A DNA stretch of 64,000 nucleotides from assembly GCA_034509425.1 (NCBI GenBank), contig JAVTVJ010000118.1:2232001-2296000 (forward strand). The letters are read 5' to 3'. The notes below the pieces were generated by a model. The model had not been told where the DNA came from. It worked only from the letters and a program-made list of their open reading frames with translations, and did not search any database. Shown here piece by piece: positions 48,021 to 63,200 of this stretch. This stretch comes from Eopsaltria australis (Eukaryota; Chordata; Aves; Passeriformes; Petroicidae). A program made the position numbers and the translations under genes. Position 1 is the stretch's first letter, and each line of letters begins with the position of its first letter.

Positions 48021-51000
48021 AGAACTGCATTTCTGATTTTTTTCAGAATGAGGTTATAAACTTAAGGGTATCGTAATTAGAAGTGAAATAAATGGAAAGT
48101 GTTATCATGTAATGGTTAATAAGGAAAGAACTGAGTGGTAGGTAAATAAGCATATTCATCTGTAAATAAATTCATAGATGGGTTTCTCAGTCACAAGGTA
48201 TTCAATGTGATCACATCTGCTATTTAAAAAGATGGAAAATAAAGACATAGAAATAAGCAAAACATATATCTTGCTCTTTAATATTTCACATTAAGTCTCT
48301 GGATTCTGTGAAGTTTTTAGAAGAAAAATACACTCTTGGTTTTTAGACTGTATATTGTTCTGGCATTGAGGAATGTAATTCATTACTGAGAAAATGACAA
48401 CAAATTTAATATTATTGTCTCACCATTTTTTTGTTCAGTTATCAGGTTACATTTGTTTTGCTAAAATGAGAGTTGATAGGAACAATACTTAGGTTAAACA
48501 AACAAATATTCGGTTACCTGGTAAAAAACCCCAATCTCTGCCCATTAAATGTAACTATAAATATCTAAACCACTGTAGCACTACTAAAATATAATACTTT
48601 GTTTTATCCTTAGAATTTAAGGCATTTAAAATTGACTGCAATTCTAGCACAACAACACATAGCATTGAAGATCTGCCTCAAGGTCACAAGACTCTTCAAA
48701 AAGTTAAATAGTACAAATTGTAGGTCTTTCATGGGGTTTGAAGGCACTCAAATTATGAGATAAAACCAGTTTCCTAGGAAATCATGTCGTTTAAATGGAA
48801 GGTCTCCCTCTCTTGTCATAGTAAAGTACAGGGGATTGTGAATAGATGCTTGGCATAGTAACTAGGCACAGCAGGACAAAAAAAAGTATAGCTTTTCATT
48901 CGGTTTTCAAACTCCAAAGGAAGTGCTTATTTGAAGTAAAATTCAAAGTATAAGCCTTTTCTACAGTAGGAACAGACTTCAGCAATCCTTTGTGTGTGTG
49001 CATAAACAGTTAAGATATGTTCACACATACTCTATCTATGAGGAAGAGGCCTCGACAGACAAGATCATCAGTTTGATCAGAACACCCAGTTCTAACAACT
49101 CTATGGTCTGTGCTATGAATTGGTAAATGGCTGCTGCCATACCGTATTACTTCTGGAACTGCAATTCTGTGTCCCCTGCAGGTCAAAGAACATTTTGTAG
49201 CACAGAGGAAAAAATCTTCTATTTTGACCTGCAGAACAAAAAGGACAATTAGAGCCCAAAGCTTTAATGCAAATTTGCCATTTGGTCTGCCCTTCTTCCA
49301 GTTCCAGCCTCTTGTAGAACAAATATGAAGGGATCCTTGTGCTAGTCCTGGAATGAGTGACAACCAGAGACTGTTTCCATAATGGGTTCAAAAGCTAAAT
49401 ATCAAAGGAAAGAAAGGTATTGGATTTATGGAGTTTGCCATGTACAAAATTATTCCGCAAACAACTATGATTTAAGAAAAGAGAGTTCCTCGAGGTATGA
49501 GCCTGGATAGCCACAAATATGACAGCTTGCTGCCAGTCTGGGCTATAAGAAGCTCAGTAGACAGATTTATGATGGCTGTACAGGAAGTAATTGCAATTAG
49601 TCAAAGAAAGCTGCTTTGAAGGGTCCTCTCTACCTTTATTTTCTTATGTCTATACCAGCATGCTGTGGGATAAACTATGTTAAAGAAACCAGAGGCACAG
49701 TTAATTGTACAGATTAACCAAGACCACCACACAGCTGTGACACTATTCCAAAATCAATACAGAAATGGAGAAGCCAAAACACAGAACGTGTTCCACCACA
49801 CTCACCAAGCTTATAGACAAAGCTTTATATTGCTTGTGTGCTACTTCAGTTGGCCTACTACATGAACATTGAAGTGGTAAATTGATAGCTTTCCCCTCTT
49901 GCCTTACAATTTCTATTTCTGTCATATTCCCTATTGCACAGATGGGCTTATGTGGATAAGAAAAACCATGTCATTGCATGTAAATTATTTTCTATGTTAT
50001 TTGAAGAAGACACTTGCATTTTAAGCCTTCAGTTTTGCAGAAGGCAGAGCAAAGATGACAGTTTATTTCAACAGCATCCCCAGTATAGCTTAGGCTCACT
50101 GGTATAATCTGATAGGCTTTTTTATAAGATTTGGTTGTTTTTCTCTGCCACTGTTTCTAACTCACGTAAGTACATAACATAAAATGGCAATCTAACAGTG
50201 TAAAGACAGAGCAAATCTATTGAGATCAAAAAGAATGACTTAGATCCTGATGAGTCACACTGCTGGGAAAGCCCATAAATAAGATCTAAGGCTCATCTAC
50301 CCAGTGTTTATGTCTGAGCTGACTTAGGGGCATATCTCCTGCCAAAAACATGTGCCATGGAAAGGACTTACCCCTATTTTTGTTTTCCTAGGACTGTTAA
50401 GGCACTCAGAATGTCACGCTTGCTCAGATATCCAGTTTATTTAGACTGCTTCAAATCACAATGTCAATTTTTTAATACCCTCCCAGGACAGAGATTTTCA
50501 GTTAGGTTCTTCCTTGCTAGTCTTGACATGAAGTGTGATGCAACATAAAACTTCCCCAAACAGTTTCAGCTAATAGATTAAAAGTAAATTGGTTCATACA
50601 AGGCCAGAAGCAGCTTTGGACTACTGACGACTTGTGTAGAGACAGGAGTGTCTCAGGATCATCCAGGGTCCCAACATGGTGGTGCAGTTCTTCTAAGAAC
50701 AGAACCCAAAAATCAGTGGGAAATGATGATAAGCAGTAGCAGCAGAGGCAATGTCACAGTCACATAGAGAGAGGTGGGAAGGCAACAGGAATAGTACAAA
50801 GACTTGCAGAAGAGCTGAAGAAATGGAGAAGGGATCCAGAAAGATTTTCTGCAAGTCAGAAGATGGGAAAAAGGTTAAAAAAGAGACATCAGCAGCAGAT
50901 TGAGGGACTTTGACAAAGCAAACAGAGCAGACTCACATGACTTGAAAGCTGCCTCTGGATATGTCTGTGTGAACTGTCCCTGGAACAGTTTCCTCCCCAA

Positions 51001-53989
51001 GCCCAGGAAGCTGGGTCCATTCTAGTTTCTGGAAGACACTGTCCACTAATGGTCTCCTAAACTATTTCCAGTCACGGTTCATAGCTGGAATGGACCACAG
51101 CCCACTCATGGCTTGGTTATTGCTACCCACTTTTGGTGAATACTGGATCTTACTAGCAAAAATTTGGACTATTTCATGGATCATTGGATCAGCTGTCAAC
51201 AGTCTGAATGACTTGCCATTTCATAGACTATCTCCAGTCCACAGCTGTGAAGGACTTGCATAATTTCATTATACTGGGAATCTTTTCGTTTCATAACCAT
51301 CTCAGACAAAGGAAAAGCTCTTCCTATTTTGGTACTGTTTCTATAACAGGATACAACCAAACAGAACAATAGCACAACAATCTTATTTTGTAATTAAATG
51401 ATGTAGATGTAACCATATCGTTCACAAATGATTCTTCATAAGCAATCTTTAATAATCATAATTGAAGATAACTTTCTGGACTAAGATATCTACTTTTCCT
51501 TCTTCCTCTCTGATGCTCTGTTCACACCAGAGATGAGCACCAAACTGTAGATCTGTTCTGTGTAGTTACACTTAAAATGAGTCCTTTTTCCTCAGAATGC
51601 AAATTATTCTTTCAAATTATGAAACCTAGCTTCTAATCCAAAGTAATCAATGCTTTTCAAGTCAGAGTCTGAATAGGATGCCAGGAGGATATTTTGTATG
51701 ACTGGACAAAATGCAAATGTGATCATAAAGTAAATGCAAACTTATTTCTTCAATCTAGTTGTCTTTGATTTCTCTGTAAGCAAGGATGCTTCTATTTCAT
51801 TTGTGGTAGTTTTTACTGCTCACAGTATATATTGATTCTGGATATTCAGTCTGTCACTTCTAATCATTTTCTGTCATTTAGAGATGCCAAAAAATCTCTG
51901 AATATCTAAAGAGATGCTAAAATCAAGAACCCTGTTTCTTAAGTACCAGATGTTTTCTTGCCATTAGGAAAACTTTTGTCTCAGCAAAAAGAATTATGAC
52001 TTAGTGCCTCATTATGTTCTAGTCATTGCTCCATTTACTTCCATGAATGTATAGATTTCCTTTCTTGTTTCCATTATCTGTCTTTCATGCAGTTTAAAAG
52101 GATGAAATTTGTGTGGTTCATCCAAGGAAGAATAACTATGAATACACATAAACACACATACCTCTATATATTAAATTCCACATAAAATACGTACAATATG
52201 GGATTGTGTTCCAGTACTAAATACCTTGTGTCCTAGATATGTTAGTAATGCTTTCTGAAATAGTTTTCTTTTTTAATAGATTTTTCTTTGTTACTGATTT
52301 CTTTACATTTACATTGTTAAATTTCTTTATATTCTCACAAAAAAGATATTTACAGAGAAAAATACTTCACAAATTTCAGTAAAATGCTTCCTGCAAGATA
52401 ACCATTCATTAGATAAATCCATCATCTTTATCTTCCTTTTAAGCTGGTTAGTTTTTGTATTTGTTTAAAAATGTAATATTCGAACCTTTTATTTATCCTT
52501 TATTTTAAGCACAAAGCAGCAAAAACAAAAGCCAATTTCTTGTTGTTTATGAGACAGACCTTTATACTCCTGGCCTCACATGGCTTTGGCTGACAAGATC
52601 AGTTACAACTTGTGTGAGATATGAAGCATTCTCCTAAATTTTGTATTGTCACTACCTAAGAGAAAAGGAAGTTTGTCATTAAAGCTGTCCAAGAAAAAGT
52701 ACTTTAAAAGAGTTTTACATAATAGTTATTTCATACACCCTTGCACTGCAACTTCTCCCTATTCTCTCTGTTGAAACTATTTTTTGCCAGTCATTCAAGT
52801 TCCAGAGTTCAATTTATTCTCTTCCTTATATTCATCTGCCTGAAGTGTGAATTCTGGTGTTGACCTACTTTAATACAGTGATGTATACTAGAACTGCAGC
52901 AAAGAGACATGCATTTTCATTATTTTTTCAACTGTCACTCTCAAGATGACTAATAGTATGAAATGATGCTTGGCTACTGTCAAAAAGCTAAAAAAAATTA
53001 ATCTGGTGTTCTCTGCATTCCACTTTTCCTTTCTTGGAAGATCTTGTGATTCCTACAGTAAGAGTGGTAGGTTCATTTAGAAAACAGAGCTTTACATGTC
53101 AGTAACACGTGCGGATCTCCTTTACAGCAGACTAACTAGGCATGTGAGGTCAGGATGCAGATATCTGATAAAATCTACATTCAGCTTTTCTGTGGAATGA
53201 ATAAACCTTTGGAGGCCACAGATGCCATTGAGTAGGTCTCAGCTGAATAAATTTAAGGTCTAGACATCCTTGAATAAATGTTACACCTTTACTGGAGACA
53301 CCTTAAGATGAGGTGATGCCACTCTGAATGTAATAGACAAAATTTCAATGCCAAAAGATTTCACAACTTTGTAGATGTGCTACTTCAGTGGGTCAGAAGC
53401 CTATATCTTTATTCATAAGTAGCATGTATTTAACTATTCATTCTGACATTTTCTGTATAATATGATGCCATAGTATTTAGCAAAATAATTATTTATCATT
53501 TTGTTTTACACCAGATAAAGATGTATTTGTCAGGCATGCAATTTTAAAGAATTCAAACTACTTAATTGCTATTTGTTAGTTTTTCCTTTTTAAAAATTAT
53601 TTTTAAGGTAACAACCTATTTCTCAGTGATGGAATAAAATTAAGCCTTTTGCATGATATGTCAGAAAGCATATCACATCTTCACTTGTTCAATCAAAAGA
53701 CTTAATGGGACAAAGAGAAACTGTTTCAATCCATGAGAAGGAGAATTCTTGCCAATTCTTGTTTGCTGGCATTCATCCAAAATCTTTTATGTTAACAGGA
53801 CTAATAATTACATTACCCTTTACAGGATTTACAGTAGAACAAAAATTCCCAAAAATGCATAATTTCAATTCTGCATACTATTAAGAGCATTTTTCTTTTC
53901 TTCAGGGTCCTGAAGAAGTCTATGGGTAAAAGCTGACCTGATTTATTCATGCATATATACACAGAGATATAAATGAAAAATAGTTAATG
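48021..53989. other. Non-coding AT-rich interval
   Basis: No gene or confident element is seen in about 6 kb. The 50600-51280 patch is a little richer in GC and purines but matches nothing I know. The minus frames of 117 and 92 codons at 49010-49391 overlap each other in different frames and look like chance. Confidence 0.5.
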
Positions 53990-54298
53990 ATTTTAGCAGA
54001 GGAGCTTTTCACAAGGGCATGTAGTGATAGAGCAAGGGGGAATGGTCTTAAGCTGAAGGAGGGCAGGCTTAGATTAGATATTAGGAAGAAATTCTATACT
54101 TAGGGAGTGTAGCACTAGAACAAGTGGCCCAAAGAGGTTATGGATACCCCATTCCTGGAGGTGTTCAAGCCCAGGCAAGTTGTGGCTCTGAGCAACATGG
54201 TCTAGAGGGAGGTTCCCTCTGCATAGCAGGTGGGTTGAAACTAAACAATCATTAAGGTCCTTTCCAGCCCTAATAATTTTATGATTCAATGATTTCAC
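53990..54298 (+). mobile_element. CR1 LINE 3'-end fragment, plus strand
   Basis: About 300 bp of CR1 tail. Landmarks are GGTCTTAAGCTGAAGGAGGG, AGATTAGATATTAGGAAGAA, GGAGGTGTTCAAGCCCAGGC, the 3' UTR (AAGGTCCTTTCCAGCCCTAA) and the terminal ATGATTCAATGATT motif. The 5' end is truncated, as is usual. The 74-codon minus frame at 54074-54298 is its shadow. Confidence 0.94.
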
Positions 54299-57200
54299 AG
54301 AACAAAGAATTCAATCCATGCATTTGGAAGGAATTACACATGTACATGAATATGTGCCTATATAATTCTCAAGAGAACCTATGGTAAAGTAAAATGATTA
54401 CTCCTTCTCTTTGTATCACTCTAATATGAGTATACATTAGTCTGATGACAAATTATAAATATTTTAAACTTATACAACATCAAAAACATAAGTAACGACT
54501 GTCTAACTACTTTGGTATGTATATTAGGCTACACCTTACCCTATATTCCTATCCATTCCACAATCTAAAACACATAAATGCTACTCATGATTGCAGTTTA
54601 TGGTCTAGGGGGTGGACACTTGCTGCAAAGTTTATAATGAAATGAATCAAGATGTTTTTGTAATGTATTACATTTGTGCTGTTATAACCTTGACATAAAT
54701 GCATATTGTTAATTTTATAGCAAAGAATGTCCAATGACAACTCATTCTTTTTATTAATTTTCACATATCTTCCTGCATTGACCTTGCTTGAAAGAAGAAA
54801 CTTTTAAGCAAAATAATAATTAGCTGTCAGAGCTATTTGTCAAAGACTTTGCTCCCTAATATCTATTAAATCACAGCTGACTTTCAAGAACAAGATTTCT
54901 GTTAATATCTTCTGATTAAATTTTTCCAATTTTCAGTTTAACACAAAATTTTTTTGTCTGATTATGTTAAAGCAATGCAAATGTGTTGCTTCCAAATTCC
55001 AAGGAACTTTTTAGAGATTTTCTGCATTAAATCTATTTCATGGACATATAATTTAAAATTTTCATTATACAGAGCCATATGTTTTTCATGGAGTTCCTTC
55101 AGTGAAAGAATGATGCAACTTCTATGTGATTCTTTGATTAGTGTTACACTCTAATCTCAATAAAACAGGATCTACATCACTGCCAATCCACTGAGAGCAC
55201 CACTGGACAGGCAGAAAAGTCAGAACACAGGGAAATTTACTCTATGGCTCTTTTTGTTTTCCCCAGACTATAAAGTTTTACTTGGGGGAAACAGAAACAA
55301 ATCTTGCTGACTGAAGGGTCATCAGCCTTCAGTGTGGACAGCAGCAGAGATAGCAGGTTTTGGAGCTTGTACACCACCACAGAGTAGGAACCTCTCTGCC
55401 TTTGGAGCTGCAAGGAGGGTCATCTTGCATTCTCTCTCTTTCTACATCAGCTTCACACATACAGTGAAGTAAAATGAAAGAGCTGCCCATCTTACAGATG
55501 TGCTACAAAGTAAGTTCACCCCAGTGAAGTAGAGAAAAAACAAAATGATCTCTAAGACCCTTTAATTAATATAATCCCATGTCTCAGTGTGCTTTACCAT
55601 GTTTCTGGTGTGAAACAATTTCCTGTAAATTTCTATTAATGAGATTTTAATTACAAGTTCTAATGTCTGTATTTTTGTTTATAAATATTTCTGTAGTTTG
55701 CCAGATCTTCTAGGTTTTCAGTTTGGTGATTTTTAAAGTGTTTTCTCTATTCATATCATGATATAGAGTGATTAAATACATTCTGCTTTAACAGTATCAC
55801 TCTTTGAATTTTTAATTGCAACACACTGAAAACACCTTTGATGGGATGGCTTCTTGATCCTTATCTCTGTCCTATGTCCTGATCAAAACAACAAAGAAAT
55901 CCAGGCAGGGATATGGACCTTGGTAAGAAAGTTATCTTGTTTTTTTTATAAATGCTCTTTCAGATCATGTTTCAAATTTTGCCAAAAAGCTGACTTAAAA
56001 ATTTAAATTGTGGTGTTTGGGTTTTTTTCCTGAGTGCAAGCAGAAAGACAAAAACTTTGCCAATCATATGTCATAAGGATCTTTGGTGCTTTTTGTTAAT
56101 ATCCCAGTGATGACAAAAAGATTAAAACATTTTTTTTTTACTTGACATACTTTCACAAGCTTTTATTTTCTTTTTTTTTTTTTTCTTCTTCTTCTTCTTC
56201 CTTTTTTCTTTTTTTCTTTTTTTCTTCTTTTTTATTTAGAAAGTCTCAACTCTGCTATGATTGATAGTAAATCTGTGGATCTAACAGGCACTGTTAAATC
56301 TGCAATTTAATTTAACTCTCATCAATTTTCTTGATGTCAGTAAGAAAACCCTCAGTAATTAGTTAAAATACATAACTAGCTTGAGACTAGTTAAAGGAGA
56401 ATGAACCTTGTCAATCTGCTGAAAAGAATTGCACTTGTCATGGCAGTGATAGAACCAGAGGAGATGACAGTGATTTGCCACAACTGGGCCTGTTAGTGGA
56501 ACTGTACTGGCTTCCAAAGGAGAGATTATCAGGATCAGACTGGATGATTTCTGAATATAACTGGCACAAGTATTCAGTACACATCACCCAGAAAATCAAG
56601 TATGTATAAAGGATGTGAAAGACCCATACCAATGGCCTTTTTCCCATCAAAATTTACAAGAAGGAGAACTTTACTACTGAAAAAAACAATACCCAAGGGG
56701 TCACATACCTCCTGGAAAACACCAGATCAGAAAAGCTAACTGGAATTGGGTGAAAACGTATGTCTACCATACTTATGTATCTCCAGAAAGCCTGCTTAAT
56801 CCTGATTAAATTCTTCATTACTCATTCTCATCACCCATTCTCACTGGCAGCTCCTCACAAGATAACTGCATGTTTACAAGCCAGCTATGTCTTTTCACTG
56901 GGAACAGGATTCAGCACCTATGGTATCTCTCTGTACACTTTTGTGGCATCATTTTTAAATGTCTGTCCTTTTTATTTTTTTGCATCACAGAAGTTGAGGG
57001 TTTTCAAGTCAGGACTTGAGAGAACTTGCTGATTATTCATAAGTGGTTTTATTTTAAAACTTGTGGATGATGGCAATGTTATTCACAGATCTCTCCCAGC
57101 TTTATTTCTGTAGCAACAAGTATTGGTATAAGGAAACAATTTTCACCTCTCAGAGGCTGGGTTAGCTGCAATTGCCATGGTGGGAGGTGCTACTGTTTTT

Positions 57201-60200
57201 AATAGTCTGCATTATTCTGACTGCATTATTCTGGTTCTTATTTTCTAGTCTCTATGCACCTGCAAGGTAAATGCTTGATGCATTTAGTAACAGTAGGATT
57301 TCAACTGACAGGGCTGGGCAATCATCAACCACATTAAGTATTTTTTTTACCTGTGGCGTTGCAGAAAAGTACAAAAATGTTCAGAAGTAAGGATAAATAC
57401 ATTCACCTTCAGATTCTGTGGTTTTGCTTGATAAAAATTATTTCTTTTGCTTGAAAGATAATTTTTGACATATACATTATCATTAATTAGTCCTCACCAC
57501 ACTTATCTGCTATAATGTTGAACCCTAGAAGAAGCTAACTATTTTTCTTTTTTCTATTCCCAAAGAACTTCACCAGGCCCAACCTCCTGCACTATTTTCT
57601 AAACAGAGAAATGTCATCTCACACTTTTCCCTCAAAGCAGGTTGAAATACCTCCTGGAAAATTTCCACAGGAAGGATGGCACATGTCTGATTTCCCTTTT
57701 TATATGTTGCTGTCACAGACTGTCTACCAACAGTAGCAAACACACATTTGTGGTAGCTTGCATTCTCCATCCTGCAGAGTGCAGCAGCAGTCACCAGGGA
57801 ACGGCAGGAGCAGAAGTAATAGATTACATTTAAGGCTGAGCCTGAGACTTGTATCCATGTCTGCCATTACTCACAGAGGTGGATTTTATGATGTTGCCAT
57901 TTCATAATTTCCTGGTTTGGGAACTCGATACCGTAGATGTTGTTTCCACTTTTAGTAGCCTCTGGAGTGTCCCAGATATTACTTTATGTTATTGATAGCA
58001 GATGTGGCCATAGTCTCTGTGGTATATGAACATTTCTGGTGAAACTGCTATCATTTACTGTTAAATCTAATTTGAGAAAAGAAATCAACTGTGTTACACA
58101 CTGTGTATGTATTAGAAAAATAAAGGAACCAAACACTAATAACTCAAAATAATGGAAGTAGCGGGTTTCCTTCTGTGGATTCCCAGACAGCTCAATTGCA
58201 AGTCCTCTAAATTGTGCCCGAGCTCTCAAGGCACCAGGGGTCTTCAAAAGGTCCCAGTGTGAATTTTTCTGCTGTGAAACACAATGAAGTAATGTTCTAA
58301 AACACAATGAAACCAATTTATTTCAAAAATTTTAACACAGTAATAAAAACATATTTTATTTCCTTTATGGTTGAAGCATGGCTGTCACTGCCATACAGAG
58401 ACTCATTTGGAGAGTCTACAGCCAATCTTATGTTCTACTGGAGAAGTTTCTGCACTAAATCATATGAATTATCAACAACAGGTGCACGCAAACTTTTCAA
58501 CTTTGAATTCTTACCTTCCCTTCCTTGTAGTCCTTCAAAGCCTATTAAAAGGCTTAACAAGTATTTGAATCCAATCCACTTACTTCTAGTTTTACTTCCC
58601 AATAATCTTGAGAAAAAGCAGCAGAGTTATTAATTATTGCCTTTTCCCAAGAGAAGGCGGTCTTCCTGATGATGAAAATTAGATATGAACTAGTCCAAAT
58701 CCAAGTGTCCCCCTACACCACTAGAGTTTCATCTGTGATTAGACCTGAAATTAGACCAAGCCTTTAATGAAGGTCTGAAATATTCAAACAACATTTTATT
58801 TTTATGTATGCAAATTTGCCTTATGGGTTCCAGATGGAACTGCAAATGATGAAACACCAACAGGGTTTGTTGCAGTATTTCAGAACCAAAAGCAGAACAG
58901 CTCTAAATTTCCCAAGAAAAATATTTTCTTGTAAGATCTCCAGATTTCTTCAAAAACTCAAACTATTCAGAGTTCACCCCAACTCTGTCAAATCATCAAA
59001 ATTTTTTATATTTAGATGAATGGAACCTAAAAAAGAACATACAGAAGTTTACCTATTTTAATGAAAGCCCATGTCAAATGTGCTTTCAGTGACAATCAGG
59101 ATGAAGAGAGAAAAAATGAGACATGGAAGACCTGGAAAGATGTGCGTTGGGGGAGCAGTGAGAATACTAAATATTAGTTTTAGTGATAAGGTTCTGGTAG
59201 GTTTAGGGAGGAAAAACATTCTGTGCATTTTGATGGTTTAAATCCCTATCAAAATTATTAAGATTTTTGTGACTTTTTTTAGGTGCTGGATCATGTTATT
59301 AGTGAACAGAAAGAAATAAAAAGAGATAAAGAAAAGTACCGCTATCTACCTTACAATCAGTCAGCTATTACTGAACAAAAACGTTTAAGACTCAAAATCA
59401 CACCAATGCAATAATTTTCCAGAACCAGACTATCAACCTGGTTTTTTAAATTGTCATCCTAACTGCTAGCAGTGGCTGAAAGAACTTAAGCTTGAAAATC
59501 CCATTAATGATGTACCTTATTTCATGGTCTGAGAATGAAAAACTTTTTCAAAATATGTAAATAACTTTCTACTTTCTTCAGTAAAGGAACTGGAAAAACA
59601 CCCCCAAAATATTAAATGTTATAGCAGAGCTTTGTTGCCTTTGTAGGGTACCTCAGCTTAACTATCCAAAAGTGAGGAGGTATGTGGGAACATAAATAAA
59701 CCAGAGTTAATTTGGTGCATGCAACCTTCTTAACCATTTAAAAAATGTGATAAAGCATTGTACCCTGGGAGTGAATCAAGAAATGAATGTAAACATTTTA
59801 AAAAATAGGAATGCCACATTCCAAAGAAAATTTTAATAGGCCATGACTGTGTAATTTGCTCTTTATAACTCTTAATTCTCTTTCTGCTTTGTCTGGAAAC
59901 TGGACTACCTCCCATTTGCTCTTTGAAACTTGGAATAATTAAAAATCCATTATACTTCTCTCTCTCCAATGACAGTACATAAATTAAGCTTCAGCAGTGT
60001 TGAAACACACACAAGAATTGATATGACCCTTTCAAAGTGTCACTTAATCTGCAATGCAAATTTCTTCTGGGTGATTAGAAATTCAGCAAATATTTTTTTT
60101 CATTTAGAACTCAATCTTTTACAGCTAAGTAGTGTTCATTTGTTGAATCACAGTTCAGAAGTTACTGAGGTGTTTATTTTTGTTAATCAAATGCACACTT

Positions 60201-63200
60201 CTCTAGTTACTTTTATATTCCAGAACTCCCAGTAGTCAGACTCAAGGCTGCCTCAGTGCCTCTCAGCACTGCAAAAATATGCAGCCAGGCTTTCACTTTA
60301 AAAAGTGTCCACTTTTAGAAACTGAACAAGAAGTAATAAGCAGCAAGTTCTGCTAAAGTGTATGCAGCATTTACCTTCTGTCCTCTGTTGTGTTTACACC
60401 TAGCCCAGTGCTCCCCAGATGTCTTTGGCTCAAGCCTCATACCCACAAAAAGGAAAAAGGAGTTGTAAAGTTAGCCTGGGTCAGATGTATGCATGTAATG
60501 TTCTGCAAGAATGTGACTATGTGTCTTGATTAGGCTTTTTATTTTAAATCTTACTCTGTGAAAAAATGTGTCCTTCTAAGATTTTCTGAAGATGCTTGAA
60601 TGGGTTTTCCACTTCTTATTCTCAAACCTTGTTACAAGGTGTGCATTGAAAACGGAAATGTTGGCTTGAAGCAACTTCTAGAACCCATATAGTGGAACCT
60701 TTCGTTCAAGGCATAAAAGAAACGCTGAAAATTTGCTAATCCTTTGCACAAATTGTCTCTTTTGTATGGAATAAGGTAGGCTTCTGGGAAAAGCAGGAAT
60801 TTGAAAAACTGAAAAAAATAGGTATAAGCTTCATGAATTCTTGCATAAAAAAAGAAAAAATCTGGATGCTTAACTTCATGACTGACAACTATGACTGTTT
60901 CTAAATTTACTTTGTGTTTTTGCAGAAATGTGAGCAAATTTATCTCAGCATGAAACGGAAACTTACAAACAAGTCTTATTTTTCCTTATTTCTTTCAGTC
61001 ATTGGCTTGAATGTCCCCCAAGGGGTTTCTTGATTGAAGTCTTCACATTACTTTCTGATGGCTTGAACTGCTTGTGCTACTGCTGCACAGAGTGATGAGT
61101 AGAGACAAAGGGCAAATCCAAGGGTATAGACATTCACTTCAGAGGCACTCACATTGCTTCTGTGTCTCTGAAAACATTAATGTCTGGAAAGTTTTCTCCA
61201 CATTTATTTTAACAGCTAGAAGTCCATTTATGTAGTTTAGTTCAGTTTTTAATTAAATTCTAGGTTTTTTAAAAGCAGTTAGTTATTTCATTTATTACAT
61301 AAATCAGGAGAATTTTTATTCACTTTTTCACATTTTCATGCATCTACTCTCTGTCCTCATCATAGTTAATGTCCTGATATACTTTTAAAAAGCCCTTGGG
61401 CATCTTTAATTTATGCCCATTTATTTTTTACTCCTCTTCATTTTTGGTTTTTTTTCCATAGTTGAAGTGACTGTGAGATTTCAGATGAATCTTGTATGTC
61501 TGAGCAGCTATTGTGATGCTGTTGGCTTATTCTGGATATGATAGCTAAGACTGGTTTTAATTCAGAAATTCGTAAGTCTTAAGTAGTAACATTGTTCTTT
61601 GTGTTCTCTTCTAGGTAGAACTTGCCAGGGTAAATGTGAAGTTCTAGCTCCATGTCTTAATTTACTTTTGGATCCTTTCTAGCTAAGTAAGTGAAGTAGG
61701 AAATTCCAGGTCATGATTAATCTTACTGAATAGCTAAAATACATTAGATGAATAGAAGTTTAGAAATGTCTCATTTCCTCCATTGAGGGTAGAAGGAGCC
61801 AATGAGAGTCAGCACAACTTTAAATATTTTTTTTTATGGACATCTAAATGTAGGTTAGAGGAATCTTGCCAGAGATGAGTAAGGTAAAAATTACTTGGAA
61901 GCAATGAAGTCTGTGTGGGTGTTTTGTTTCATTTCTTAAATTCTGTTTGGAATTAGAGGGAAATTATTTGAGTTAAAAATATTTAGTGAATCACGAGAAA
62001 AGAGTACTTAGGCAGGTTATAAAATCCCAGTAACTGGAGGATTTTATGACAGGGTAGATAAATATTTTTTCAGGACAAATTGAGGGACAGAGAAAGCAAA
62101 AGCCTCTTATAATTCAGATAAGATATATAAGGGAAAGATGAGAAAAATATGTGGGCAACTGTGGGCACTCTTGCACTGGTATAAGGGGCAAAATGCACAT
62201 ATTTTTGTTAGTCTTGCCTTGTAATATGAGAGTAAAAAGACTGGGAAAATGAGGATCATCTCTTTGCACATTGGGTACAATGAAATATGCTCTTATACTG
62301 GGTATGACGAACACCACATTATTTTCTACATTCCTGAGTGGGTCTTCCTTTCTAATACACTCGAAGTTCCTCAGGGAGCCAATATGCTGATCAAATGAAA
62401 ACACCTTGAAAATGGAGACAACATGAATCTTAAAACCTACTCACCATCCCACTCTTCTGGGATGAAGAAAATACTTAATTTTATCCCTCAAGAAACTAGG
62501 CCATCCTGAAACTTATTTCTATTATGATCACAAAGCTGCAGCATGGGTGGGGGGAAAGGAGGAAATTAATCTGGATTTAGATAAGTATCAGAAACAGGCA
62601 GGCTGTTAGAGAGTCCTGATGGGGTGTCCAGTGACAAACTGGACTACACTGCACTTTCTGCCTAATCAGTCAAAATACTTATAAGCACCTATAACACAGA
62701 AAATCTACAGAAAATAATGGAAACATAGGGAGGGATAGTTTGTAAAGATGTTATAAATTGGTTTCTGTTTGCCAGTTTAAGGTCTTCACTTTGGGATTAC
62801 ACAGAGCAAATGATTTTTCTCAGCCCTAGCTTAGCAAGTTTTGAAGTGGTGACAGGGTGGCAGGAAGGGGATAAGGCAAACTCTGTGAGATAATAAGTGC
62901 TACAAGGACTTTGGGAAGAAAGGACATAAAAGAACTTTTAAATGTGAACATTCCAGTGAGTACCAGAAAAAGACATAAAAGATACTACCCCCCCCAGTCT
63001 TTCCAGCTGAAGGTTTGAAAAGAGAGAAAAATATTTTCTTAGCACTATTTCTTGGTTATGTCTGTGAGTTTATAGGAACTTGTCACACTCCCCAATATAT
63101 AATGCCAAGATTCACAGATATTTCATGTGCTTGTATAAAGTAGTTGTCTTCTGTAGAGAATAATCCAATTTTTCAGTTTCAGAGCTACTTTGCTAAAATT

